Shown piece by piece: positions 51,989 through 60,101 of a stretch of DNA of 64,000 bases. The stretch is from NCBI RefSeq assembly GCF_900095825.1, contig NZ_LT608315.1, positions 983,873-1,047,872 on the forward strand, given 5' to 3'. Position numbers and translations under genes: made by a program. This stretch comes from Acidaminococcus massiliensis. Lineage in GTDB: Bacteria > Bacillota > Negativicutes > Acidaminococcales > Acidaminococcaceae. The notes below the pieces were generated by a model, which saw only the letters and a program-made list of their open reading frames with translations, did not search any database and was not told where the DNA came from. Each line of letters starts with the position of its first letter. Position 1 is the stretch's first letter.

Positions 51989-52306
51989 AAAAGAAGGGGT
52001 TGTTGCGTGTTGTGTGCAACAACCCTGTCACTGGCCTCTTGTCACTGGTCACTGGACGAAGGAAGGCAGCCGGGCTGCGGCTGCCTTTCATTGTATGATG
52101 CTGGCTCAGACGCGCCTTTGGCTTGTCCTTGCCTCTCCAGAAGAAACCAAGACAAGCAACGGATTAAAAAAAGGCACATTCCTGTTTTTATTCGAAAGAA
52201 CCCGTCAGCCACGGGTTCTTTCCATCGGCCAGTGACCAGTGACCGTTGACCAGTGACAAAAAGGGACTGTGAAGAATGATTTCTCATTTTTTCACAGTCC
52301 CTTTTT
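51989..52306. repeat. 318-base intergenic stretch built of nested inverted repeats
   Basis: No gene. A worn family-A hairpin lies at 51996-52025. A 29-bp inverted repeat (52027-52055 with 52229-52257, 24 of 29 matching, made of CACTGGTCACTGG units) encloses two perfect hairpins: AAGGCAGCC/GGCTGCCTT (near 52062-52087) and AAAGAACCCGT/ACGGGTTCTTT (near 52194-52221). The stretch ends with a family-B terminator (52261-52307). Confidence 0.65.
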
Positions 52307-53206
52307 TCATTCTGCCGTTTTGGCCGCCTTTTCCACCGCTGCCGGCAGGGTCACTTCTTTGCCTTGCTGGTAGTCGAACTGGAAGGCGAAGACCAGGGTG
52401 GAACTGCCCAGCAGACTGGTGAACATCTGCTGCTGTTCCGGCGTGATCTTCTTGGCCTTGGCAGCAGCATCCAGGAAGTAGCCGCCGGTGGTCTGGAGCA
52501 CTGGGGTCAGATCCATGCCCAGCCGTTTCACCCGGTAGGTCTTTTTATCCAACACCACCGTGTAGGGGACGTCCTTCACCTGGGCCACCAAGGACTGGAT
52601 CCGTTCTGCATCCTTCTGCTTTTTGAATTCCGGATCCTGGGCCATTTTGTTGGCCAGCTTCTGGCCGTCCAGGGTGATTTCCAGGGTCTTTTCCCGGCTG
52701 GTGTCCTTGGCCACCTTGGCAGAAGACAGGTACGTCAGCAGTTCCTTTTCAGCTTTTTTGCTGTCCGGGTTGGGCAGGAGAGGCAGGGTGTAGGGACGGA
52801 CTGCCTTGGCCCAGCCTTTGCCGCTGTTGACGTACTGGGTCAGCTGGCCCTTTTCTGCGAAGAAATAAGCATCGATGGGCTGGCTCATGGTCTGCTGGCC
52901 GGTGAGCAGGGTCAGTTCTCCGGACCCATGGAGATCGCCGCTGAGCTTTTCCATCCGGGTGGATTTTTTGTCCGTTTCTTCCACCGCATTTCCGGTGAGG
53001 ATCAGGTTCCCTACCCCGATGGGGCTGAACAGGGTGCCTTTCATCTCATATTGGACATATTTTTCTTTGGCCATGACGCTCTGAGAGCGGACCATATCCT
53101 TCACCACGGCTTTGTCCACCGGGGCAGCCGCCTGGGTCAGAGAACCGGCGGACAGGACCAGCAGCAGGGAGAGACCAGCCGCACGGATTTTTGCTAACAA
53201 TGCCAT
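52307..53206 (-). CDS. secreted/periplasmic protein of unknown function
   Basis: A 299-aa protein with a signal peptide (KIRAAGLSLLLVLSAGSLTQA, cleavage near AAAP). The mature part alternates beta-strand-like segments (VQYEMKGTLFSPIGVGNLILTGNAV, SGELTLLTGQQTMSQPIDAYFF) and resembles the concave beta-sheet of LolA/LppX-like or DUF6612-type lipoproteins, although no lipobox Cys is present. KTYRVKRLGMDLTPVLQ near the end fits that fold. A role in lipid or cell-envelope handling is only a guess. GGAGGCAATTTTT precedes the ATG. Monocistronic. Confidence 0.7.
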   Translation of the reverse strand: MALLAKIRAAGLSLLLVLSAGSLTQAAAPVDKAVVKDMVRSQSVMAKEKYVQYEMKGTLFSPIGVGNLILTGNAVEETDKKSTRMEKLSGDLHGSGELTLLTGQQTMSQPIDAYFFAEKGQLTQYVNSGKGWAKAVRPYTLPLLPNPDSKKAEKELLTYLSSAKVAKDTSREKTLEITLDGQKLANKMAQDPEFKKQKDAERIQSLVAQVKDVPYTVVLDKKTYRVKRLGMDLTPVLQTTGGYFLDAAAKAKKITPEQQQMFTSLLGSSTLVFAFQFDYQQGKEVTLPAAVEKAAKTAE

Positions 53207-53384
53207 AAAAATTGCCTCCTTTTCAGATCAACATCTGTTTGTTCCATATCCTATCTTCTTAGCATGTCACATTCAGAGAAGATTGTCAAAGGAAAAAGTT
53301 TTGAACTTTTCGAGAAGAACGGCGCCAAGGATCAGCAGGTATGGTATCATGACAGCAGAACAGATCAGTAAAGGAGAGGATATC

Positions 53385-53915
53385 ATGAACAATGAAGTAC
53401 TGGAAGCCATGCAGCTGCGCCGGAGCATCCGCAGCTTCAAACCGGATCCGGTGCCGGAAGCGGACTTGAAGGAAATCATCAAGGCCGGGCTTTATGCTCC
53501 CAGCGGAAAAGGCACTCAGGATACCATCATCTTGGCTATCACCAATCCGGCCATGGTGAAGCGGCTGAGCAAGCTGAACTGTGAAATCGGAGGCTGGGCT
53601 CCGGATTTCGATCCTTTCTATGGAGCACCGGCGGTGCTCATCGTCCTGGCGGATAAGACCAGACCTACAGCAGTGTACGATGGGTCTTTGGTCATGGGGA
53701 ACCTGATGTTGGCCGCCCATTCCCTGGGGCTGGGCAGCTGCTGGATCCACCGGGCCAAGGAAGAATTCGAACGGCCGGAAGGCAAGGCTCTGCTGAAGAC
53801 CTTGGGCGTCACTGGCGAGTACGAAGGCATCGGCCACTGCGTGGTGGGATATGTGGAAGGAGATATCCCCATCGCTCCCCTGCGGAAGGAACATCGGGTG
53901 TATTGGATGAAGTAA
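53385..53915 (+). CDS. nitroreductase-family FMN enzyme
   Basis: A 176-aa protein with the nitroreductase fold: EAMQLRRSIRSFKPDPVPEADLKEIIKAGLYAPSGKGTQ at the FMN-binding start, MLAAHSLGLGSCWIHRAKEEF in the middle and GHCVVGYVEG before the end. Such enzymes reduce nitroaromatics, quinones or related compounds with NAD(P)H. Length matches the small nitroreductases of anaerobes. The start ATG 53385 follows AAAGGAGAGG. It is convergent with the flavodoxin/ferredoxin gene, another redox protein, but no pathway link is evident. Confidence 0.9.
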   Translation: MNNEVLEAMQLRRSIRSFKPDPVPEADLKEIIKAGLYAPSGKGTQDTIILAITNPAMVKRLSKLNCEIGGWAPDFDPFYGAPAVLIVLADKTRPTAVYDGSLVMGNLMLAAHSLGLGSCWIHRAKEEFERPEGKALLKTLGVTGEYEGIGHCVVGYVEGDIPIAPLRKEHRVYWMK

Positions 53916-53917
53916 GG

Positions 53918-54005
53918 AGCATATTGCGGAGGCAATATGCTCCGGTCGCGGGTCGCGGCTCTCGGCCCGAGGCAAAAGGGGTGCTGCGTCAGCAGCACCC
54001 CTTTT
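53918..54005. terminator. two hairpins with GC-rich repeat between convergent genes
   Basis: A perfect 12-bp hairpin (GGAGCATATTGC and complement) is followed by GGTCGCGGGTCGCGG and a second hairpin AAAAGGGGTGCTGC/GCAGCACCCCTTTT that also ends the minus-strand gene. Confidence 0.8.
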
Positions 54006-54834
54006 AAAATATTTCCGATTCCGCCGTCCGCTGGTAATGCTTCTCCAGCATGGCTTTGTGGGACAGGAATCGGGGATCATCGAAATATTTGGCTCCCTTT
54101 GGACAATATTTGATGCAGGCCTGGCATTTGATGCAGATGCCGGGGACTTCATCGGTATTTTCCGGATCGATGGACCCCATGGGACATACGGCGGCGCATT
54201 TTCCGCAATGGTCGCATTTGTCCAGGTCCGTTTGAGGCTTGGCTTTCAGGAACTTGGCAGGCTGCCCGTCTTCCCCCAGGGGGATGTAGTAGGGAGCCAC
54301 GGGAGCATCCCCGTTGATACTCACTCTTTCCAGAGGCTCTCCGCTCCGGAGCCGTTCTTCCACCCGGTCCAGCAGCTGCCGGAATTTCTCTTTATCCGCT
54401 TGGGTGGGATGTTCCTTCCCGATGGCGGCAAAGGCATGGGGCGCGGCAAAGGCACCGGCGGCAAACACCCGGAAGTCCTTTTTTTCCAGTTCATCCCGGA
54501 GTTCAGTGAGAGAGCTGTCATAATTCCGGTTGCCAAAAGTGACCAGCGCTACGGCCGGGGTCCGCTCCTTGGAATCCCCGGAAAACAGCTTCTGTACGAA
54601 AGGCAGGGCCTTGTTGGGAATACGTCCTGCATAGGTGGGCATACCAAAAATCACCAGGGTGTTGGGCCCGAAAAACTGCAGGGCTTCCTGATCCTGGGGC
54701 AGCGTGAAAGAATGGAAAGACTGGGTCACGCCTTCTTGCTCAAAGCGTTGGGCCAGCTGTTGGCTGAAAGAACGGACCAGCGTTTCTGTCTGTCCGGTGG
54801 GACTGAATGAAATGGCAGCAATATGACTGATCAA
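54004..54834 (-). CDS. EFR1-type flavodoxin/ferredoxin fusion protein
   Basis: A 276-aa protein with a flavodoxin-like N-terminus (ISFSPTGQTETLVRSFS for the FMN phosphate loop, VIFGMPTYAGRIPNKALPF) and a C-terminal pair of [4Fe-4S] motifs, CDHCGKCAAVCPMGSID and CIKCQACIKYCPKGAKYF. This is the EFR1 arrangement common in anaerobes, where it shuttles electrons to unknown partners. It starts at TTG 54834, well spaced from GGGGAGG. Located opposite a nitroreductase gene. Confidence 0.9.
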   Translation of the reverse strand: MISHIAAISFSPTGQTETLVRSFSQQLAQRFEQEGVTQSFHSFTLPQDQEALQFFGPNTLVIFGMPTYAGRIPNKALPFVQKLFSGDSKERTPAVALVTFGNRNYDSSLTELRDELEKKDFRVFAAGAFAAPHAFAAIGKEHPTQADKEKFRQLLDRVEERLRSGEPLERVSINGDAPVAPYYIPLGEDGQPAKFLKAKPQTDLDKCDHCGKCAAVCPMGSIDPENTDEVPGICIKCQACIKYCPKGAKYFDDPRFLSHKAMLEKHYQRTAESEIF

Positions 54835-55015
54835 TACAAAGACCTCCCCTTAGAAACCTGAACTTTCCGCATTCTTCCTTCCATCATAACCTATTTTCCG
54901 CAAGAAAGCCAGTCCAAGACATTGGATGGATGGTCTCAGAATGGGAAAAATTTGCGCCCTGTCCGGGAAATGGCCTATAATAAAACCATCAACTATAGAA
55001 ACAGGGGGAATACCC

Positions 55016-55591
55016 ATGCATGATATGATCATCCGAGAAGCTGCCTGCAGCGATGCTGCTGCCATCCGTTCCATCTATGCGCCCTATGTGGAATCCACGG
55101 TGATTACCTTTGAATACCAGGTGCCCAGCGTAGAAGAATTTTGTCGGCGCATTGCCCATACAAAGGAAAGGTATCCTTATTTTGTGGCGGAACAGGAGGG
55201 CCGTATCCTTGGCTATGCGTATGCTGGCCCTTTTGTGGGGCGGCCGGCGTATGACTGGTCGGCAGAACTGAGCATCTATGTGGACCGTACCCTCCGGAAA
55301 AAGGGTGTGGGGAAACAGCTTTATCATGCACTGCTGGAAGCGCTCCGGAAAATGGGCATCTTGGATGTGTATGCCTGCATCGGCTATCCGGAACAGCCGG
55401 ACGAATACCTGGATTTCAACAGCGCCCAGTTCCACGCCCATCTGGGATTCGAACCCGTGGGCATCTTCAAGGACTGCGGGTATAAATTCAACCGCTGGTA
55501 CCATATGATTTGGATGGGAAAGAACCTGGCCCCTCACGGAAAGGACCAGCCGGCCATCCGGCCGTATCCGGAAGTCCGGGGAGAAAAGTAG
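55016..55591 (+). CDS. GNAT acetyltransferase, phosphinothricin-acetyltransferase-like
   Basis: A 191-aa GNAT enzyme: MIIREAACSDAAAIRSIYAPYVESTVITFEYQVPS at the start, AELSIYVDRTLRKKGVGKQLYHALLEALRKMGI with the acetyl-CoA pyrophosphate loop, and FHAHLGFEPVGIFKDCGYKFNRWYHMIWM near the end, which is typical of the phosphinothricin/methionine sulfoximine acetyltransferases. It would acetylate an amino group of a small amino-acid-like toxin. It heads an operon with an SDR and an AEC carrier, 13 and 11 bases apart. Confidence 0.88.
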   Translation: MHDMIIREAACSDAAAIRSIYAPYVESTVITFEYQVPSVEEFCRRIAHTKERYPYFVAEQEGRILGYAYAGPFVGRPAYDWSAELSIYVDRTLRKKGVGKQLYHALLEALRKMGILDVYACIGYPEQPDEYLDFNSAQFHAHLGFEPVGIFKDCGYKFNRWYHMIWMGKNLAPHGKDQPAIRPYPEVRGEK

Positions 55592-55604
55592 AGGAGGGGA
55601 AGGT

Positions 55605-56435
55605 ATGGAACAGCAAGTGGTGCTGGTAACGGGAGCCAGCAGCGGGATCGGCAGAGAAACGGCCATCCTTCTGGCTAAAACCGGCCACGTGGTCTATGGG
55701 GCTGCCCGGCGGTTGGAAAAGCTCCAGGAGTTATCTAAATATGGAGTGATCCCTCTCGTGCTGGATGTAACCAAGGAATATTCCTGCCAGAATGCCCTGC
55801 AGCAGATCCTGAACCAGCAGGGGACGCTGGATATCCTGATCAACAATGCGGGGTACGGATCCTATGGAGCTGTGGAAGATGTCCCTCTTACAGAAGCCCA
55901 GCGGCAGCTGGATGTGAATGTATTTGGAGCCATCCGGCTGACCCAGATGGTGCTCCCTCTTTTCCGCAGGCAGCACCGGGGCCGGGTGATCATGATTTCT
56001 TCCATTGCAGGCAGGCTGACCGGACCTTTCGGAGGTTGGTACCATGCCAGCAAGTATGCGCTGGAAGCCTTGAGCGACTCTCTGCGGATGGAAACGGCCG
56101 GCCAAGGCATCTGGGTGAGCATCGTGGAACCGGGTCTGGTCCGGACACCCTGGGGCCATATCGCAGCGGACCATCTGGCGGCTTCTGCCCGGCGGGGTCC
56201 CTATGCCAGACTGGCGGAACAGGCCGCCCGGGGAATCCACCGGCTCTATGACAAAAAATGGCTTACCAGTCCGGCAGAAGTGGCCAGGACCATCTTCCTG
56301 GCGGTAAATGCAGCTCAGCCCCAGGCCCGCTATCTGTGCGGCAAGGATGCCTACCTGCTGTTGGCACTCCATACCCTTCTGCCCACCGGGCTCTATGATC
56401 TGGCAGCCCGGTGGGTGATGAAAAAATTGGCTTAG
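55605..56435 (+). CDS. short-chain dehydrogenase/reductase
   Basis: A 276-aa classical SDR. The NAD(P)-binding motif VTGASSGIGRETAILLAKTGH is near the start, then LDILINNAGYGSYG, the catalytic Ser in MISSIAGRLTGPFGGWYHASKYALEALSDSLRME with the Tyr-x-x-x-Lys pair YHASK, and VSIVEPGLVRTPWG. The Arg after the first strand (AARRLEKL) suggests NADP. The substrate is unknown. It sits between an acetyltransferase and a transporter in one apparent operon. Confidence 0.93.
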   Translation: MEQQVVLVTGASSGIGRETAILLAKTGHVVYGAARRLEKLQELSKYGVIPLVLDVTKEYSCQNALQQILNQQGTLDILINNAGYGSYGAVEDVPLTEAQRQLDVNVFGAIRLTQMVLPLFRRQHRGRVIMISSIAGRLTGPFGGWYHASKYALEALSDSLRMETAGQGIWVSIVEPGLVRTPWGHIAADHLAASARRGPYARLAEQAARGIHRLYDKKWLTSPAEVARTIFLAVNAAQPQARYLCGKDAYLLLALHTLLPTGLYDLAARWVMKKLA

Positions 56436-56446
56436 GAGGCGGTGAC

Positions 56447-57367
56447 ATGGATATCCTGCGCTTGGGAAATCTGCAGCTTTCCCTGCTCCTGCTACTCCTG
56501 ACAGGGCTTTTCCTGCGGAAAAAGAATATCGTGGATGAACCGGGGAAACGCTGTCTCACAGACGTCTGCGTCAATGTGATCATTCCCTGCAACATCCTCA
56601 AATCTTGTTTGATGCCTTTTGAAGGGAATATCTTCCTGACCTGCGGACGGATCCTGGCGGCGGGGGCCATGCTCCAGGTAATCTTTATGGGCCTGAACCA
56701 TTTTCTCTTCAACCGGTATCCGGATACCCAGAAAAAAGTGCTCCAGTATGGAACGCTGGTATCCAACAGCGGATTTTTGGGGTATCCAGTGGCAGAGGGC
56801 GTCTATGGCGATCTGGGACTCTTTTATGCTTCTGTGTTCCTGATCCCGCTGCGGATGGTCATGTGGTCGGTGGGGACCAGCTATTTCATGGCCCGGCAGG
56901 AAAGCCGGAAGGAAGTGCTGAAAAAGGTCCTGACCCACCCCTGCCTGATTGCCGTGTACATCGGGATCTTGCTGATCCTGACCCAGTGGCGTCCCCCGGC
57001 CTTCATCGACATGACCATCCGGTACATCGGCAGCTGCAATGCAGCCATTACCATGTTCATCGTAGGGACCATCCTGGCAGATGTGCCGCTTTGGACCATT
57101 TTCAACCGGGACAGCATCCTGTACAGTATCCTGCGTCTGCTCCTGCTGCCGGCGCTGGCCTGGGGAGTCAGTGCAGTCTTGGGGCTGGATGCGGTGGCCA
57201 CCGGGATCGCTGTATTGATGACAGGGATGCCGGCAGGAGCCACCACGGCCATCTTTGCCGCCCGGTACGGCAGTGACGCTCCTTTTGCCACCAAGCTGAC
57301 GGTCCTGTCCACCCTGCTCAGCATGTTCACCATCCTGTTCTGGTGCGCCGTGCTGCCAGAACCGTGA
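56447..57367 (+). CDS. AEC-family transporter (auxin-efflux-carrier type)
   Basis: A 306-aa inner-membrane protein with about ten hydrophobic segments. The family pattern is RKKNIVDEPGKRCLTDVCVNVIIPCNILKS, YGTLVSNSGFLGYPVAEGVYGDLGLFYASVFLIPLRM and, in the second half, CNAAITMFIVGTILADVP and GMPAGATTAIFAARYGSD. Bacterial AEC proteins carry malonate, malate or other weak organic acids. ATG 56447 follows AGGAGGCGG. It ends the GNAT-SDR operon; its transcription terminator was split by the IS that begins 13 bases downstream. Confidence 0.9.
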   Translation: MDILRLGNLQLSLLLLLLTGLFLRKKNIVDEPGKRCLTDVCVNVIIPCNILKSCLMPFEGNIFLTCGRILAAGAMLQVIFMGLNHFLFNRYPDTQKKVLQYGTLVSNSGFLGYPVAEGVYGDLGLFYASVFLIPLRMVMWSVGTSYFMARQESRKEVLKKVLTHPCLIAVYIGILLILTQWRPPAFIDMTIRYIGSCNAAITMFIVGTILADVPLWTIFNRDSILYSILRLLLLPALAWGVSAVLGLDAVATGIAVLMTGMPAGATTAIFAARYGSDAPFATKLTVLSTLLSMFTILFWCAVLPEP

Positions 57368-57380
57368 AAGGGGGCTGTTG
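57368..57380. repeat. left half of a family-A terminator hairpin, cut by the IS
   Basis: GGGGGCTGTTG at 57370-57380 is complementary to CAACAGCCCCC at about 58931-58941. Removing the IS and one TTG copy restores the hairpin seen at 24836 and 27473. Confidence 0.8.
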
Positions 57381-57384
57381 TGAG

Positions 57385-57435
57385 CTGACCCCCAATTGTT
57401 AGACCAAAAATCTAACAATTGAGGGTCAGTTTTTT
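57385..57435 (+). terminator. hairpin at the IS left end blocking read-through into orfA
   Basis: Bases 57385-57404 pair with 57411-57429 (CTGACCC...AATTGTTAGA with its complement), followed by six T ending right before the ATG at 57436. Such hairpins protect transposase genes from outside transcription and translation. Confidence 0.7.
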
Positions 57436-58014
57436 ATGGCAAAACACAGCTATGAATTTAAGAAAAAAATAGTACTGGAATATTTGAACAGTGACGAAGG
57501 GTGTATTTCTATTTCACGTAAATATGGGATGGCAAGTAGCAGCCAGCTGCTAAAGTGGGTTGCTGCTTACAAGGCATTTGGTGATGATGGACTGAAAAGA
57601 TCCCGCTCTCAAAAAATATACTCTTTCAAAGAAAAACTTTCTGTGGTAGAGTCTTACTTAACAAATGAAATCTCATATCAGGAACTAGCAATTCAAGTAG
57701 GGATCAACAACCCATCAATGATTGCCAGATGGGTCAATGAATTTAGAATTGCGGGACCAGATGCTTTACGGTCACATAAAAAAGGCAGGAAGAGAACTTT
57801 GAACAAATCTCAAACCAAAAAAACAGATACCCAGGTTCAGCAGCCGATGGTCGACATCAGTGTGGAACATGTCAAGGAGTTAGAGGATGAAAATCTTAAA
57901 CTCCGTATAGAGAATGTTTTTTTAAAAGAACTGAGGAGACTGCGTTTAGAGGACGAAGCAAAAATGAGAGAGTTGCGAAAATCATCTCCAGTCTCCGAAG
58001 ATCATTCAAATTGA
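57436..58014 (+). CDS. IS150-type transposase OrfA
   Basis: A 192-aa protein with two helix-turn-helix units (KKKIVLEYLNSDEGCISISRKYGMASSSQLLKWVAAYKAFG and KLSVVESYLTNEISYQELAIQVGINNPSMIARWVNEF) and a C-terminal leucine-zipper-like helix (ELEDENLKLRIENVFLKELRRLRLEDEAKM). It binds the IS ends. The heptamer T-TTT-TTA at 57918-57924, inside the zipper, is a canonical -1 slippery site; the -1 frame is open from before this point through orfB, so an OrfAB fusion is expected. Confidence 0.93.
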   Translation: MAKHSYEFKKKIVLEYLNSDEGCISISRKYGMASSSQLLKWVAAYKAFGDDGLKRSRSQKIYSFKEKLSVVESYLTNEISYQELAIQVGINNPSMIARWVNEFRIAGPDALRSHKKGRKRTLNKSQTKKTDTQVQQPMVDISVEHVKELEDENLKLRIENVFLKELRRLRLEDEAKMRELRKSSPVSEDHSN

Positions 58015-58856
58015 AAGACCTTCTCTCCTATACTCAAATGCCCAAAGCGACCTATATGTACTGGCAGAAACGGTTTGACCGCGTGAATCCAGACCAGGAA
58101 GTAGAGGACAAAATACAGGAAATCCGCAGCCAGCATAAAGATTATGGATATCGGCGCATGACCGGTGAGCTGAAGAATCAAGGGATTTGCGTGAACAAGA
58201 AGAAAGTTCAACGTATCATGCAGAAACTGAGCCTTCAGGTAACATCCTTTACCCGGAAAAGCCGTAAATACAGTTCCTATAAGGGTAAGGTAGGGACCAT
58301 TGCTCCGAATAGAATACATCGTCGTTTTGAGACGAATATCCCACATCAGAAGATTACGACCGATACTTCAGAATTCAAATATTATGAAGTAGATACACAG
58401 GGACATCTGACCCTGCACAAGCTTTATCTGGATCCTTTCCTGGACATGTTCGATGATGAAATCATCAGCTATGGAATAGCCAAACGTCCTTCGGCTGAAA
58501 GCATACTGGAAGCTCAAGCTGAAGCAATCGAAATTACTGCTGATTGTCCATATCGAAGAACGTTTCACTCCGATCAGGGCTGGGCATACCAAATGAAGGC
58601 CTATACCAGGAAACTAAAAAAAGAACGAATTTTTCAGAGCATGTCTCGAAAGGGTAACTGTCATGATAACGCTGTAATGGAAAACTTTTTCGGCTTAATG
58701 AAACAGGAAATGTATTATGGAGTGATCTACTACAGCTACGAAGAACTAAGAGCCGCTATCGAACGATACATCAAATACTATAACGAACAAAGGATCAAGG
58801 AAAAACTGGGCTGGAAAAGTCCTGTTCAATACAGGCTTTCTTTGCTGGCAGCATAA
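58011..58856 (+). CDS. IS150-type transposase OrfB (DDE integrase domain)
   Basis: The 281-aa catalytic part has HTH_21 (YGYRRMTGELKNQGICVNKKKVQRIMQ) and an rve domain. The DDE triad is in ITTDTSEFKYY, FHSDQGWAYQM and ENFFGLMKQEMYYG, followed by IKYYNEQRIKEKLGWKSPVQYR. Coding similarity reaches upstream of TTG 58011: the same frame encodes VAKIISSLRRSFKLKDLLSY, part of the usual OrfAB junction, so it is probably made mainly as an OrfAB fusion by -1 frameshifting at 57918-57924. Confidence 0.93.
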   Translation: MKDLLSYTQMPKATYMYWQKRFDRVNPDQEVEDKIQEIRSQHKDYGYRRMTGELKNQGICVNKKKVQRIMQKLSLQVTSFTRKSRKYSSYKGKVGTIAPNRIHRRFETNIPHQKITTDTSEFKYYEVDTQGHLTLHKLYLDPFLDMFDDEIISYGIAKRPSAESILEAQAEAIEITADCPYRRTFHSDQGWAYQMKAYTRKLKKERIFQSMSRKGNCHDNAVMENFFGLMKQEMYYGVIYYSYEELRAAIERYIKYYNEQRIKEKLGWKSPVQYRLSLLAA

Positions 58857-58918
58857 AAAAGTAACGAGACAGTAAAAACCATCTCGTTACTAAGGTCTAA
58901 CTTTTTGGGGTCACATCA

Positions 58919-58945
58919 TTGCACGTTGTGTACAACAGCCCCCTT
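58919..58945. repeat. right half of the family-A terminator hairpin
   Basis: TTGCACGTTGTGTACAACAGCCCCC with a T run is the other arm of the hairpin interrupted at 57380. The IS separates the two arms by 1538 bp. Confidence 0.8.
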
Positions 58946-58946
58946 T

Positions 58947-59888
58947 TTATAGGCTTTCCAAAAATTCTCCTACCGCTCGGGCATATCCTCTGGGATTGTC
59001 CATGATTTCATTGGCGTGGCCGGAGCCTTCGAAATAGATCAGTTTCTTGTTGGCACTGGTGCAGCGGTTCAGGAGGTTTTCTGCAATGTGGGGCGGGATC
59101 AGCCGGTCCACATCTCCATGGAGGAACAGGACCGGTGTGGTCATCCGCTGGACACAGGAAGCCGGATCCACATCCCGGAGGGTCTTCCGGGTATGATAGT
59201 ACAAAGAAGCTTGGAAGAAGGGATCCAGGACTTCCATCCCCAGCAGCAGCCGCTGGTCATCCGTATAATTCATGAGTTTTTCCTGGCCCAGTTCCAGCAC
59301 ATTGCCATAGGAACTGTCTGCCACATAGAATTTCATTTCCCGGCCTTGGGGACTCCCCGCGTAGATCAAGCTCATGGCGGCGCCTAAAGAGATCCCGTGG
59401 AAACCGATGGACGCCTTGGGGTCTTTCTGACGGAGCAGGGCTGCCCAGCTGTCCATATCTTCCACATCGTGGATGCCCCAGTCATTGGTGCTGCCACTGC
59501 TTTCCCCGTGGCCCCGGATATCTGGCATCAGTACATTATAACCTTTCTCCAGATAGACCCGGGCATAAGGGACGCACATGGTCCGGTTCTGATACAGCCC
59601 ATGGAGTAGGATGACGGTATCGTGGCCTCCTGCTGGATTTTCGATATACGTGCCCTGGAGCCGGGTCCCGTCTTTGGAATGGACCTGTACCCGCTCCCAG
59701 CCGTATTTCCGTTCCAGGCCATGGATGGTATCCAGATCGTTCCGATGATTTTCGATGGCCAGCAGTTTGTCCCAGGGTTGGGTGAACAATTGCTGGTAAG
59801 CCGTATTCCCAGCATAGACACCTGCTCCAAGAAGCAGCAGCAGGGTCAGGAGAACCAGGTATTTGATGAAGTTCCAAAGGAATCGCAT
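58947..59888 (-). CDS. alpha/beta hydrolase with N-terminal membrane anchor
   Basis: A 313-aa protein. Residues 8-28 (IKYLVLLTLLLLLGAGVYAGN) are an uncleaved anchor or signal. The hydrolase fold shows the oxyanion segment VILLHGLYQNRTMCVPYARVYLEKGYNVLMPDIRGHGES, the nucleophile elbow FHGISLGAAMSLIYAG, an acid in FLHGDVDRLIPPHIAENL and the His in YFEGSGHANEIMDN. Similar proteins are annotated as DUF1749/BAAT-like or esterases of the cell envelope. The active site should face the periplasm. Its own terminator on the minus strand was the family-A hairpin now split by the IS. Confidence 0.88.
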   Translation of the reverse strand: MRFLWNFIKYLVLLTLLLLLGAGVYAGNTAYQQLFTQPWDKLLAIENHRNDLDTIHGLERKYGWERVQVHSKDGTRLQGTYIENPAGGHDTVILLHGLYQNRTMCVPYARVYLEKGYNVLMPDIRGHGESSGSTNDWGIHDVEDMDSWAALLRQKDPKASIGFHGISLGAAMSLIYAGSPQGREMKFYVADSSYGNVLELGQEKLMNYTDDQRLLLGMEVLDPFFQASLYYHTRKTLRDVDPASCVQRMTTPVLFLHGDVDRLIPPHIAENLLNRCTSANKKLIYFEGSGHANEIMDNPRGYARAVGEFLESL

Positions 59889-60101
59889 TCCTTTTTCCTG
59901 CCTTTCTTTGATGCATACAATACTGAGTATACATCATAAGACGAAGTTGAAGAAAAAGTGGGGCAGAAAAGAGAAAAAAAGATGAACAAAAAGTAGATAG
60001 ATACTGGGTCCCGGCAGATGCAGCAACAGAATACAGCTTTTTTCGTTTCAAGATTTTATGGTATACTAATCAAAAGTTTCAATAGGGAAGGGAGAATAGA
60101 G

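Larger units (their letters stand above)
57381..58918 (+). mobile_element. IS3-family (IS150-type) insertion sequence
   Basis: A 1538-bp element with imperfect terminal inverted repeats (left TGAGCTGACCCC..GTTAGACC, right end reading inward TGATGTGACCCC..GTTAGACC) and a 3-bp target duplication TTG (57378-57380 and 58919-58921). It holds orfA and orfB in different frames. Both frames and the DDE residues are intact, so it may be active. Confidence 0.93.
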
